Positions 42,042 to 53,897 of a stretch of DNA of 64,000 nt are shown piece by piece. The translations under genes and the position numbers were made by a program. Position 1 is the stretch's first letter. Every line of letters starts with the position of its first letter. Below the pieces are notes generated by a model. The model did not search any database. It worked only from the letters and a program-made list of their open reading frames with translations, and was not told where the DNA came from. The DNA comes from Taudactylus pleione (lineage: Eukaryota > Chordata > Amphibia > Anura > Myobatrachidae): the NCBI GenBank assembly GCA_031769625.1, contig JAUIMM010000686.1:434001-498000 (forward strand), written 5' to 3'.

Positions 42042-42897
42042 ATAGGGGTATTCAATATGGGTGCGATAACATCGTTTTTGCGTTAATATCGCAATTATGA
42101 CATCATTATCGCAGGTTTTACTTTTACACCCTATTCAATTTCAAAGACTTATCGCAGTTTTGACAAGTCTATGATAAAAAACGGTGATAAGTTTTCACCA
42201 TTTAATAGGTGTCGAAAAAAAGTGCAGAATTGGGGTTTAGGGGTGCAGGCTTAAAAGAAATAGCCTGCACCCCTGAGAATGACATTTAAAAAAGAACTGT
42301 CAAAAAAAAAAAAATAGGGACACCCCAAAAAATTAACTTAAAAATTGGGGTGCAAAAAAAAAATGGGGAAAAATTGTTAAACAATAGGGAAATAGGTTCA
42401 GGGCTATTCTGCAAGTATGCGGCAGGTGTTTTGAAGAATAGAATTATAGCGGCAGGTGCACAAATGCAGAATTTTTAAAAACTTACTTTAGGGACATCAA
42501 AATATGCTAGTACCCATTTTCATGTACCCCAAATTTGATGGGACCACTTAAAAAAATGAAAAAAATAACCTAAGTGCTCTTCTGCATCACTTCTTCAAGG
42601 TTGGGAAAAAAACACCTGCTGCGGCTATTTAAATCCCCGACTTTTCAATTAAAGGCTAAAATGGGGGTACCCAAAGTGTTCCCCCATGTTTTTACAACTT
42701 TAGGGGGGTCTTACAATTATTTTAAGGAAAAATTCGTAACTTTATGCAAATCCAACTTCGGAGTTTCCCGTTTTCGTTAATTTTATATTGAATACGGGGA
42801 TAAGCGGGAGCGCGCACCAGACTTAACGCAGAAAAAAACTCCGATATGAAACGTTAACTTCGACAGTGAAGTTAACGTTTCATATTGAATACCCCTC
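42042..42897. mobile_element. TIR element with GGGGTATTCAATATG ends
   Basis: GGGGTATTCAATATGGGTGCGA at the left, and CGTTTCATATTGAATACCCC at the right. Inner arms CGTTAACTTCGAC/GTGAAGTTAACG. About 0.86 kb, no transposase. Confidence 0.85.
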
Positions 42898-43164
42898 TAT
42901 ATATTGTTAGCACAAAGAAATGGAGTGAATATAACACAACAAAGAAAGAGGGGAGGGGGGTTTAGTTCTTACAAGATTGTAGAGATGGACGTTGTCCTGA
43001 ATTAAATCAAGTTACAACAAAATCATCATATGTTTAAAACTGCATAGAAAAAGCAAGAGACATAAATCAATGTAGTTCTATAAGCTAGGCAGCATCATGG
43101 GTATTATCAAATTCTCATTGGGTGACTGCACAGTATAACTTCTAGTTTCTATATGCTGGATATA

Positions 43165-43765
43165 GGACCTGATTCAGACCCGGTCGCTAAGGAGCGATCG
43201 CTCGCTGCTAAACAATTGTTGCTCAGTGCGCATGTATCTAATTCACAATGCGCGTGCGCAAGCCAGTCTCAGTGATGGGTAATTGTGCGCTCATAGCACA
43301 CAGACTGCCCGCTAGTTTGAGTGACATATAGTGCCATTTGTGGGTGGTAACAGGGGAAAGTGCTTGTAAATGAGGGAGTGGTGTTGCGGATGCAGGCGTG
43401 TCATGCCGCCAAAACGCAGCTTAAAGGGCATGCATAGTTAGCAAAGTAGCGTCATTGTACACGTCACCTGCATGTATTTCAGCCAGCACTGATTGCAGTG
43501 CTTGCGGCGGGGAAAGGCAACCTCAAGGGCTGCGAGCAGCTCCGATGGCTCTCGATGTTACCAATACCTACAATTCCCGGAGATGACGTGTGTTGCGAGT
43601 GGAAAGGGGGCATCATTATACACTAGCGAGCGCTCAGTGCTATAGCTCGCTAAGACATAGAGGGCGCCCTTACGCCATGCAGTACGAGCGCTTAATTTAA
43701 ATATCCGGCCCCTTTTTGCCAGCGAGTGGCCGCATCTTGCGATCAGGTCTGAATGAGCTCCATAG
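43165..43765. mobile_element. MITE of the CTGATTCAGACC family
   Basis: GGACCTGATTCAGACCCGGTCGC to GCGATCAGGTCTGAATGAGCTCC. GC-richer than its surroundings. Confidence 0.78.
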
Positions 43766-44019
43766 TCCTCTGCAAGCATTTTAATCTGTATGTATGGAAA
43801 ACAGGTCAAGACAACTTTGTAGGTATGATCTGCGGGGTATAATTCTCTGTAGGCTCTGAATCTGAGGGCATGACCAGTGGCGCAGTACAGCTTATTAGGT
43901 TCTGCATGCGGGCAGGGGGGTAATGCTCCGAGGTTCTCTAACAATTGCACATATGTACAGCTACACAGTGCAAATTAGCATTACTATTTTGCTTGGGTGT
44001 GGTATAAGATATAGACAGT

Positions 44020-44530
44020 AATTAGATAGACAATGTCTAGGTAGACACCAAATGTTAGACAAAAGGTCAGCACACTAAAGGTCGACATGTAAGAAAGTTG
44101 ACATATACAAATGGTCAACAAGCTCCAAAGGTTGGCACAAAAATGGTCAATACATGATTTATTTTTTTTTACCCCTAATCTTCACTCTAACCCTAACCCT
44201 CCCCTTGGTGCCTAACCCTAACCCTCCCTTCTGGTGCCTAACCCTAACAGTCCCTTTTAATACCTAATCCTAAGCCTCCCTCCTGGTGCTTAACCCTAAC
44301 TGTCTGGGTAAGTGCCTAACCCTTCAGTAAGTGACTAACCCTTAAAAAAAAAAAAGCACGTTTCGACCATTTTTGTGTCGATCATTTTCACGGCGACCTT
44401 TTGACCCTGTCAACCTTCTTATATGTCGACCTTTAGTGTGTCAACCTTTTGTCCCTGTTGACCTCTTGTCCCTGTTGACCTATTGACTGTCTAACATTTG
44501 TTGTCTATCCAGACTTTGTCTATCTAATTA
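44020..44530. mobile_element. TIR element with telomere-like core
   Basis: The left AGACAGTAATTAGATAGACAA faces GTCTATCTAATTACTGTCTAT at the right. The flanks repeat AAAGGTCGACA / GTCGACC words. The middle (44166-44345) is a degenerate array of GCCTAACCCTAACCCTCCC. Confidence 0.85.
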
Positions 44531-45109
44531 CTGTCTATCTACAGCCCGAAACCCATTTTGCTTCACAGGGTGACCTCACATTCTTCAGGTCTGGTTTATG
44601 TCTCAGATATCAGCAGGTAGCCACAGAATCCCCGTTCAACATATTGCAGGGATGCTGGTGAAAAGACCAGGAACGCCCATTGGTTGACAGCAAACCAAGA
44701 TTTAATGGTCTTCTATGGGCAAATTACATTCATATAGCATGTTCAGGAACTCTACATTTGCCAGAGTGTGATTACGACACCTTGCCTGGCTAAGTAGGGT
44801 TACTGCGTGTCTTTTGGGAAACCCAAGACCTTATACTGCCCGCCGCTTTGGGGGAATGAAGTTCTTTCCAATTTTGCCTTCAAAGAGGTTTTGTGGTTTA
44901 TTCCTTCATGGGGGTCACCCAAAAACACTTGTACCTGTTATGATTGATTTGCAGCAGTTATGCGTGTTATACTTTTTTTATTAATATTATATGAAGTTAA
45001 TGATTGATTTTCAGCAATCACGTGTGCTATACATTTTTATTAAAATCATATGTAGCTTTTCCCTGACAGGTTGGCTCACGAAGTCAGTCGGGTGTGGCTT
45101 GTGAGACAC

Positions 45110-45862
45110 TCCTTTATTAGTAAGCAGTGCTCCTCTAGTCACTCAATGGTTGGCCAGCACTTCCCAGGAGGAATGGCAAGCTTGTTGTGACCTCATGGGT
45201 CAACCTGCCCATCATCTCAAGGATGGGCCAGGGCTAAACTAATTAAAGGGGAGTGGGATCTCTTAGCTCAGTTGCGCAGTGGCAGGATGTATTTTCTACC
45301 CCATGTAGTAAATTTTATTAACAAATACCAGTAGGGGGCTGTGGCCTAAGGGTAAACACTGCTTCTTCTCGTTTTTGGATTTCAGAATGCACAGATGACG
45401 GAAAAAACCTGCAGAGTGGTGATACACCTGGGCAGTAACGATTTTGGAAAATATAGGGGTATTCATGTTAAGGTCTGGGGAGGTGGACCTCTATAGGTAA
45501 GAGGAAGTACATTTGACAGGCTTAGGTTCAGGGTTGGGTTGACATCTATCAAAGGCTAGGGTGTCGCAGGGGATGGCGGGCCTTGGTTCTGTGAACCAGG
45601 CATGGGCGGCAAGCAGTGCTCCTCAGCGGCCTCTAGTAGCGTAATAACAGTTGACTGGCACTTCCCCCGGAAAAGCAGCGAGTTTGTTGTGATCTCAAGG
45701 GTCGACCTGGTTGTCATCTCAAGGATGGACCAGTGCTAAGTGAAGGGAAGGGAAGTGGTCCAGCCCAATTGCGCAGGGGCAGGATGTATTTCCTGCCCCA
45801 ATTAATAAATGTTATAAGTTGTGTATCAGTAGGGGGCTGTAGCCCGAGGGTAAACACTGCAC
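45110..45862 (+). mobile_element. Relic of a second Ngaro-like element
   Basis: Two direct repeats (45115-45361 and 45608-45860; shared GCAGTGCTCCTC, ATCTCAAGGATGG, GCAGGATGTATTT and AGTAGGGGGCTG) enclose 45395-45496, whose plus-strand frame encodes MTEKTCRVVIHLGSNDFGKY. VVIHLGSNDFG is the SGNH block III and matches the hydrolase of the Ngaro element at 23400-23939 in motif. The arrangement recalls split direct repeats around a deleted body. Confidence 0.6.
45395..45496 (+). pseudogene. SGNH hydrolase fragment (block III)
   Basis: 33-codon frame with VVIHLGSNDFG, ending at a TAG. The nucleophile block and the Asp/His block are absent. It is a scrap of an Ngaro-type hydrolase and not an active gene. 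Confidence 0.6.
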
Positions 45863-46184
45863 ATCAATCCTGACTAATCAAAAGCGGCACCATGCATATT
45901 AATGAAAGATGAAACATACTGCGGATACAATATGTCGGCCGCCATATCATCTGGGTACATACAGTATTTTCCCAGTAAGTACCCAGCCTTAGATGCACGC
46001 AGCTCACCTATTCATGGACAGAGCAGTGTGAAGCGGGATATACCTCCAAACTGTCCTTGCAGTGGGACAAAGTTCTGATTGAGTGGGGTAGTCAGTGAAA
46101 ATTTTGGTATTGCCCCACCAGAATCAGGATAGTGGGGAAGCTGTCCTGCTCTCTCCTATTGGTTTTGCAGCTTTCACCACCTGC

Positions 46185-46470
46185 CAGAGCCGTAACTAGA
46201 CTTTTTGGTGCCCTGTGCCAGAGAGAGCACTGGCGCACCCCTCATTTTTTAAATAGGGACATAAGATAGTGCACCTGAAAAAGGGCCATGGCCTCATGGG
46301 GAAGGGCCAGGGAAGAGATAGGGGAGGCCAGGAAATGCTGGGGATAAAAGAAGAGGCAGCTACAGGTGAGAATGATAATAAACAGGAAAATTGACAGGCC
46401 CAAACAGCACCCCCTGCCCTGCAATGCCCTGTGCCATAGTATAGGTCACACTGCCCTAGTTACGGCCCTG
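46185..46470. mobile_element. 286-bp hAT MITE, perfect 8-bp target duplication
   Basis: CAGAGCCGTAACTAGAC at the left and CTAGTTACGGCCCTG at the right, flanked by CCACCTGC on both sides (46177-46184, 46471-46478). A close relative sits at 48042-48319. Confidence 0.93.
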
Positions 46471-46627
46471 CCACCTGCTGTTGTTGCTTGTGTGCTAATC
46501 CCTTTGCTGCTGGGAGTTTTCTCACCCTTGTGCTGTGGTCATCTCTTGAACTTTGCGCTCATCACATGATATCAATCATTTTGTAATTTATTACCAACAC
46601 AAATTATACCTTGTTGTCTTTGAGGAG

Positions 46628-46812
46628 ACATTGTGGTAGATTTACTAAAGCGAGAGTATTTAGAAGTGGAGATGTTGCCCATAGCAACCAATCAGATTCT
46701 ACTTACCATTGATCTAGCACCTTCTAGAAGATACTGTAATAGCTAGAATCTGATTGGTTGCTATGGACAACAACTCCACTTCTAAAAACTCTTGCATTAG
46801 TAAATATACCCC
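46628..46812. mobile_element. MITE with TAGATTTACTAA ends
   Basis: GTGGTAGATTTACTAAAGCG faces GCATTAGTAAATATACCCC, with internal arms GCAACCAATCAGATTCTA and TAGAATCTGATTGGTTGC, a perfect inverted pair. Confidence 0.9.
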
Positions 46813-47930
46813 ATTGTATTTTCAGAAAATAATTCTAATACATCAAAAAAAATGTAACCCAAATGCCCCAAAAAGTGTTTTTTTATTGACATTTCAAGAA
46901 AGGAAACCAAAGTGAAGATGAAACAAGAACTTTGTGGTTCTTGTTTCGCCAATAATCCACTTTTCCAAAATAGTAAAAAGCAGGATTCTGTGTTTAGGTT
47001 TTGCCAAAAAAATCTGCACTTGAAATGAAACTGTATTATTTTATCATCACTGTCTCGATTTACATGCTTCTTATGTGTAGTAAGAATATGGTAGACCAAC
47101 AAGGCCTAGGATTTTGAAAACTAGACAACCTACGGTATTAAATGAGGGATCATCTTTTTATTTGACACAATCAGAGCCGGCCCTAGCCAATTTGCTGCCC
47201 TAGGCAAAATTTTGACTGGTACCCCCTATCAGATAATACAACCACTAATCTTAGTGTTTATGCAAGATCGCCAAAATAACACATTGGTTTATAAAAAAAA
47301 TTATTGTTAAAGAAACGTGCAAAAGCACAAATTATACAGTATATGAAAAGGTACCAAACAGCAATATAAATACCAGCCAAACTACACAAAATAAATAAAA
47401 TAATTGTGCAAACTTCAATCAAAATGTAGTAGTGCAAAATACTTGATGCTGATTACATGTGTTGGTTCACAGCGGTACTCGCCTTGCTAACCTCCCCCTC
47501 CCCGCACCCTAAACCTAACCCTCCCCCCCAGTACCTAAGCCTAACCCTCCCCCAGATGCCTAACCCTTACTCCTAACTCTCCCCCCAACGCCCGATACTT
47601 ACCTTCGGGATGCCTGCGGTTTGGATTCTGGTACCGGGATCCCGACACTGTCGGGATTTCTACATCAGTATTTTACCCATCGGCATCCCGCATGGCCAGA
47701 TGCTGACCACATCCCTCGATTGCTGCCAGGAAAATTAGTCACAATAAATGTGAATACTAGAAATTAAATTGTCAATGAAAAATATATGCCCACACTGTAG
47801 GGCCACATATGCCTTTCCTAAGGTTGTATAGGCCCCAGTAGTGTCCTTAAGCTCCAAAAATGGTGCCTCATAAGCACGGGCACAATTAGAACTTTGTGAA
47901 CCCCATAGCAACATTTTGAAGGTGCCCCCA
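46813..47930. other. Repeat fragments
   Basis: A hAT-type end CAGAGCCGGCCCTAGCC starts near 47172; I could not find its partner. 47485-47710 holds a CCTAACCCTCCCCC-type degenerate array followed by GGGATGCCTGCGG / CGGCATCCCGC arms, a MITE of the telomere-like-core group. No exon seen. Confidence 0.5.
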
Positions 47931-47934
47931 TCCT

Positions 47935-48435
47935 AATACTTCTAGTGAGACACCACTCTTAATAGCTAATGAGACACCACTCTTCATAGCTAGTGAGACA
48001 TATTCATAGCTAGTGAGACACCTCTATTCATAGCTAGTGAGCAGAGCCGTAACTAGACTTTTTGGTGCCCTGTGCCAGAAAGAGCATTGGTGCCCCCCTC
48101 ATTTTTCAAAGGGACATAATGCACCCAAAAAAGGGCCATGGCTTCATGGGGAAGGGTCAGGGAAGAGATAGGAGAGACCAGGAGATGCTGGGGATGAAAT
48201 AAGAGGGAGCTACAAGCAAGAGTGATAATAAACAGAAATTTGACAGGCCCAAACAGTGCCCCCTGATCTGTGGTGCCCTGTGTGATGGCACCGTCCGCAC
48301 TACCCTAGCTACGGCCCTGCTAGTGAGATACCTCTATTCATAGCTAGCGAGACACCTCTATTCATAGCTAGCGAGACACTTCTATTCATAGCTAGCGAGA
48401 CACAACTCTTCATAGCTAGTGAGACACCACTCTTC
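47935..48435. repeat. Minisatellite split by a hAT MITE
   Basis: Array of about 23-25 bp units based on TAGCTAGTGAGACACCTCTATTCA, several copies on each side of the insertion at 48042-48319. Confidence 0.88.
48042..48319. mobile_element. 278-bp hAT MITE inside a minisatellite
   Basis: CAGAGCCGTAACTAGAC to CTAGCTACGGCCCTG, flanked by CTAGTGAG on both sides (48034-48041, 48320-48327). Same family as 46185-46470. Confidence 0.93.
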
Positions 48436-48469
48436 ACATAAGTTACTCATTTTATGAACCATAATAGTG

Positions 48470-48765
48470 CTATAAGGCCTGAATCAGAGTTGCATTCTAC
48501 GCCAATGTTTTCACAAATGGAGCAATCTGTTGCCACTGTGCGTGTGTTAAGGTACATTACTGTAGTTGCACACTGCAAGTCTCTTATCACAGTCCGGTTG
48601 ACAGACAGGGAGTGTCATTTTGGGGATGGGGTCTCAGTTGTAGACATCTTCGAAGACTCAGGAGAGCATCTCAGTACAAGTCCCGGCCACTGCTGCATTA
48701 AAATATAAATATAAAGAAGAGCCAGCTACTGGAGCTTTAGCGTACAACTCTAATTCAGGTCCATA
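48470..48765. mobile_element. MITE of the CTGAATCAGAG family
   Basis: GGCCTGAATCAGAGTTGCA faces CAACTCTAATTCAGGTCC. No coding frame. Confidence 0.75.
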
Positions 48766-48907
48766 GTTAACAATATGCAACGATGTAATGATGCCAGTAC
48801 ACAGTGCCCCCAATTCAAATTACGCCACATTCTAATGCCATCATTTGCTATTAATCCACATGTAAGTGCTCAGAATTCATACTATGAAACATTACAGTGC
48901 CTCCTTA

Positions 48908-50265
48908 CAGTGGCGTAGCTAGAGTAGGGCCGCCGGGGCTCGTGCCTTGGGTGCCTTGGGACCGGCAGCACAGGAGGGGGGCGGCAACCACGACGACCAT
49001 GGTCCAGGCCCGCCCTAGTCAGCCAGTGTAGTGCAGACCCCAGTTGGTGCAGTCCGCACTACACTGTACACACACATCGCCACCGGCACTGGGTAGTACA
49101 CTCGTACTACCCGGCGGCGATGTGTGTGTTTCAGCAGCTAATGAGAGTCAGAAAGACTTTCAATGGCTGCTCTGCCCACTGCCAGAGCCGGGCTAGAGCT
49201 CACTCATGAGCTCCGCCTTCTGGCTCCTGCAGTGGGTGATGAGAGAGATGTCATGATGTCTCACCCATAGTACCAAGGGGGACCCAGTAGGAGGATGGAG
49301 AAGCAGACAGCGGCGGGAGTGGTAGGAGTGGGGATTCAGGTAAGTCAAGTCAGTATTATGTGTGTGTCTGTCTGTCTGTGTGTTTTATGCACTATGGAAG
49401 GTACTGTATAAGGGGCAACTCATAGGGGGGATTACTACTGGGGCACTGTATAAGGGGCACAGCATAGAAGGTATCACTACTGGGGGCACTGTATAAGGGG
49501 CACAGCATAGAAGGTATCACTACTGGGGGCACTGATAGGGTGGATCACTACTGGGGGCACTGTATAAGGGGCACTACTGGGAGCCTTCATAAGGGGGGCA
49601 CTTCATACTGGGGGCACTGTATAAGGGGCACAGCATAGAAGGGATCACTACTGGGGGCACTGAATAGGGTGGATCACTACTGGGGGCACTGTATAAGGGG
49701 CACTACTGACGGCATTGTATAAGGGGCACAGCATAGGGGGATCACTACTGGGGGCACTGCACAGGGGGGATAACTACTGGGGGCACTGTATAAGGGGCTC
49801 TACTTGGGGCCTGCAGAAGGGGAACCACTACTGGGGGTACTGTATAAGGGGCACTACTGGGGTCTTGCATACTGGGGACACTGTATTATGGGCATTACTG
49901 GGGGAACTTCGTAGGGGGACTGTATAAGGGGCACTGTATAAGGGTGCACTACTGGGGCACTGTATAAAGGGCACTACTACATGGGACACTGCTACTGGGG
50001 ACATTGCATAAGGAGCACTACTACAGTGGGTATTGCAAGAGGGACACTGCGATTTTGGGGCATTAAAGTGCATATGGAATGGTAAAGAATGTTCCCAGAG
50101 TGATGAGAAAGGGGTGTGGGTCATGTTGACATGCCTCATTTTTTCAGTGGCCATGCCCCTTGTGGCATGTGACCTCATTCATTTTTTGCTCACATAGGGA
50201 AGAGGGGGGGGCTACATTTTTCAATTTGCCCTGGGCTCCAAATACCCTAGTAATGCCATTATAAC
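48908..50265. mobile_element. hAT-type element with GGCACTGTATAAGGGG array
   Basis: Starts CAGTGGCGTAGCTAGAG, ends CTAGTAATGCCATT. Between 49390 and 50010 runs a degenerate array of GGGCACTGTATAAGGGGCAC. It is the opposite-strand form of the array in 30047-30951. The target duplication is not clear. Confidence 0.75.
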
Positions 50266-51202
50266 ATCCACTACACATACCACTCCTTGAAAGTGTAATG
50301 TCACCCCATTCAAGCCAGGCAATGGTCCTGACCCAATTGCTCAGTTATTTGAGCAAACTTGGTAGACATGTATATGCTGTGGTCTGGGGCCCTCTAAACC
50401 TCTGAGCCCCAAAGCCATGGCACCCCTATACCGACTATACTTACATGCTCTCTACAGACACTCTCCCACACCTCTTCAAATAAGATACTCAAGTTACACT
50501 TACCTTTTAGGCATTTCTGCCTTCTCTTTCTTCCTCTTCTTTCTTCCTTTAGGTGTCTGGCAGAGGACACAATATACTGATTTATTTGCCCTCCTTATAA
50601 AATATCTATTACTATAGATCATTCTCCATTCCACACAGATGAAAGTTCTAATTTTATATAATATTATGTCCTCCTCTTCAGGGTAATTTTCAGGCAGTCA
50701 GCACATATTTAGTTTAAATCATCTCCTCCACCCCCCAATTAATAAGAAAGTGCTGCACTGATTTGGCTGAGCCGCGGCTGCATGTAATGTAGGAAATCAG
50801 TGCAGCACTTTATTATCAACCAGCAGCAGGAAGACCGATTGACATCTCTGCCCTGATTGAATGGTTAATTGTTGCAAAAGCAGTGATAGGGCTGCAGATC
50901 AACTTGGGCAAACAGAAGCTCAACAGTGTCAGTACAACAACTAAACTGAAAGATAGCAAGAATACCTGTATATATTAGGAATGAGCAGTGGGGATCCGAG
51001 TCCACCCGAGCCACGGGTCGGGTGTTCCCTCCTGACTCGGATCCCACTGCGAGGCCGAACGCCATCCTCCCGAAGTCGGATTCTCGTGACAGTTCGCCTC
51101 TACATAAGGCGCCACGATCGGGACTCAGCCCCACTTCACTCCCACTCTCTGCACATTGCGCGCTGCTCTGCTGAAGGTGGCTGTGTCCAGAGACTCACAA
51201 GT
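50266..51202. other. Mixed unique and repeat sequence
   Basis: No supportable exon. From 50977 (ATTAGGAATGAGCAGTGGGG) a fragment of the same family as the element starting at 51203 is present. Confidence 0.45.
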
Positions 51203-51404
51203 AGAGATGAGCGGTTCTGATTCCGAGGAATCCGAACCGCCATGAACAGGTAGAATCTGAGTCCACCCGAACGCAAGTTCTGGTGTTCCCGCCTGACTCG
51301 GATTCCACCTCAAAGCCGAACATCGCGAGACCCGGGTGAACATTCGGCCTCTATAAAAGGCGCGGTGCCCGATACACAGCGCAATTTTGTCAGAGAGGAG
51401 AGAC

Positions 51405-51990
51405 CTACTGTAGTGTGTGTACAAGCTCCGTGACTGGGCATAAGCCCACTGTAGTGTGTGTATACAAGCTCTGTGACTTTACTGGGCGTAAGCCCACTGT
51501 TTGTATACAAACTCCATGACTGGGCATAAGCCCACTGTGTGTATACAAGCTCCGTGACTGGGCATAAGCCCACTGTGTGTATACAAGCTCCGTGACTTTA
51601 CTGGGCATAAGCCCACTGTGTGTATACAAGCTCCGTGACTTTACTGGGCATAAGCCCACTGTGTGTATGCAAACTCTGTGACTGGGCATAAGCCCACTGT
51701 GTGTATACAAGCTCCGTGACTTTACTGGGCATAAGCCCACTGTGTGTATACAAGCTCCGTGACTTTACTGGGCATAAGCCCACTGTGTGTATGCAAACTC
51801 CGTGACTGGGCATAAGCCCACTGTGTGTATATAAGCTCCATGACTTTACTGGGCATAAGCCCACTCTGTGTATACAAGCTCCGTGACTGGACATAAGCCC
51901 ATTGTGTGTATAGAAGCTCCGTGACTGGGCATAAGCCCACTGTACTGGGCATAAGCCGTACTGGGCATAAGCACTGTGACTCCTTGGGCC
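51405..51990. repeat. 38/43-bp minisatellite
   Basis: Units CTGTGTGTATACAAGCTCCG + TGACTGGGCATAAGCCCA (38 bp) alternate with 43-bp units in which TTTAC is inserted after TGAC. About 14 copies. The long minus-strand frames here are repeat artefacts. Confidence 0.93.
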
Positions 51991-52682
51991 ATAGCTAACT
52001 GTGTACACAAGTACTGTGACGCTGCTGGCCGAACCTCACCGGGTGGGTGGGAGGGCCCAAGGACAATTCCATCTTGCATTACCTTTCATTTCTGCCACTG
52101 CTGTGTGGCAATGCTTTAAACTGTGGTGTTTATGCCACTGCGCCGCTGCTCTGACGCTTGGTAACCAGTCAGCTCACTGCAACCTTTGGCCAATAATGGT
52201 GAAAACAATATTATAAGCTGTGTGGTGGTCTAAATTGACTGTAAATGACTGGACATTAATGTTATTGAGGTTTAGGAAGAAAAAAAAGCCCAATTTATGT
52301 GATTTTAGCTTTTTATGTAAATTTTTGTAAAAATTCCAATTCCAAAACCAGTCACCGCAGTTTGGCAAATTCAAATCCAAATCCAAAGCCGGACGACGAA
52401 TTAGACCCAAATCCAAATCCAGCAAAAATGGTCTGGCACACATCCCTACTCACAAGTGTCTGTGCTGGCAAAGTGACTGTGTATAGGGGGCACATTGCCT
52501 CTGATGTATGCTGCGCTATACTTTGCTGATTAAAGTGGCTGTGACCAGACTCACAAGTGGCTGTATGTACAAACAAAAGTTTAAAAAGTTTAAAAAATTC
52601 AAGACAGCTTAAAAAGTAGAAAAAATTTTTTTTTGGTACTGTACCACACAGTGTATACAGGCACCGTGAGTCCGTGGGCCAT

Positions 52683-53045
52683 ACTTGCCGACAATCAGCT
52701 CCCTCTTTCCAGGAGGAAGCTGATTGTTGGCTAACAGCAGGGGGCGTGCCCGGTCATTGATGTCACATTGGGGGTGGAGCCGCACGATCGCGTCATTGTG
52801 GTCCCGCCCCCTCTTCACAATGCCGTTATTTTCAGCATTGTGAAGCAGGGGGCGGGGCCACAATGATGCGATTCAGCGCGAATCGTGTCACCAGCCCCCC
52901 CCTGCTGCGGGGGTTTCTAGTTAATTCTGGGGGGAGATCCGGAGGGTTGCTGGCTGCCAGGAGGCTTGCCTGTCTTTCCGGGGGGCCGGGAGCGGAACCC
53001 AAAAACCAGGAGGCTCCCGGCCAAATCGTGAGGGTAGGCAAGCCT
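52683..53045. mobile_element. Palindromic MITE inserted in a minisatellite unit
   Basis: TACTTGCCGACAATCAGC to GGGTAGGCAAG, with central hairpin CACAATGCC...GGCATTGTG and outer arms CGTCATTGTGGTCCCGCCCC / GGGGCGGGGCCACAATGATG. It interrupts the sequence GTGGGCCAT... of the 40-bp array. Confidence 0.8.
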
Positions 53046-53600
53046 GCCGTGGGCTGTACCCCACTGTGTATACAAGTACTGTGACTCTGCAGGCCATAGA
53101 CCACTGTGTATACAAGCACTGTGACTCCTTTGGCCGTAGCCCTCTGTGTATACAAGCACCGTGACTCCTTGAGACTTAGCCCTCTGTTTATATAAGCACT
53201 GAAACTCTTGGGCCTTAGCCCTCTGTTTATACAAGCAATGTAACTCCTTGGGCCTTAGACCTCTGTGTATTCAAGCACTGTGACTCCTTGGGCCTTAGTT
53301 CTCTGTTTATACAAGCACTGTACCTCCTTGGGCCTTAGCCCTCTGTGTATACAAGCACCGTAACTCCTCGGGCCTTAGCCTTCTGTGTATACAAGCACCG
53401 TAACTCCTTGGGCCTTAGCCCTCTGGGTATACAAGTACCATAACTTGTTGGGTCTTAGCCCTCTGGGTACACAAGCACTGTGAGTCCTTGGGCCTTAGCA
53501 CACTGTGTATACAAGCACTGTGACTCCTTCAGCCATAGTCCACTGCATATACAAGCACCGTTACTCCTTGGGCCTTAGCCCTCTGTGCATCCATAACACA
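53046..53600. repeat. 40-bp minisatellite
   Basis: Regular 40-bp units CTGTGTATACAAGCACCGTA + ACTCCTTGGGCCTTAGCCCT, about 13 copies with drift. It shares TGTATACAAGC-CCGTGAC and the CTTAGCC/ATAAGCC ending with the 38/43-bp array at 51405-51990, so both derive from one ancestral unit. Confidence 0.93.
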
Positions 53601-53742
53601 CAAGTACTGTGACTCCGTAGTGAGTGGCAATGTTTCATATATGTGCTTTAAACTGCGGTGTCTGTGCCGCATGCGAAAATTTCTAATTTATTAATCTTTT
53701 TCATTCACGAGTGTCAGATCCCTGCAGCCACAAGTATACATA

Positions 53743-53897
53743 TGTGTATATATATATATATATATAAATTGACTTTCATATATAAATGTGTGTGTAGTAT
53801 ATATATATATATATATATACTTATATATACACACATGTATACATACATTATATATACATGTATTATATATATGTATATATATATATATATATATATA
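53743..53897. repeat. (TA)n and TATACA microsatellites
   Basis: Three TA runs separated by ACACACATGTATACATACA-type sequence. Confidence 0.93.

Noticed and set aside
51125..52008. Several overlapping minus-strand frames with repeated LYTHSGLMPS words
   Set aside because: Translation of the 38/43-bp minisatellite; open because the unit lacks stops in one frame.
53040..53600. Regularly spaced 40-bp units considered as a CRISPR array
   Set aside because: No separate repeat and spacer; the whole 40-bp unit drifts, no cas genes, eukaryotic context.
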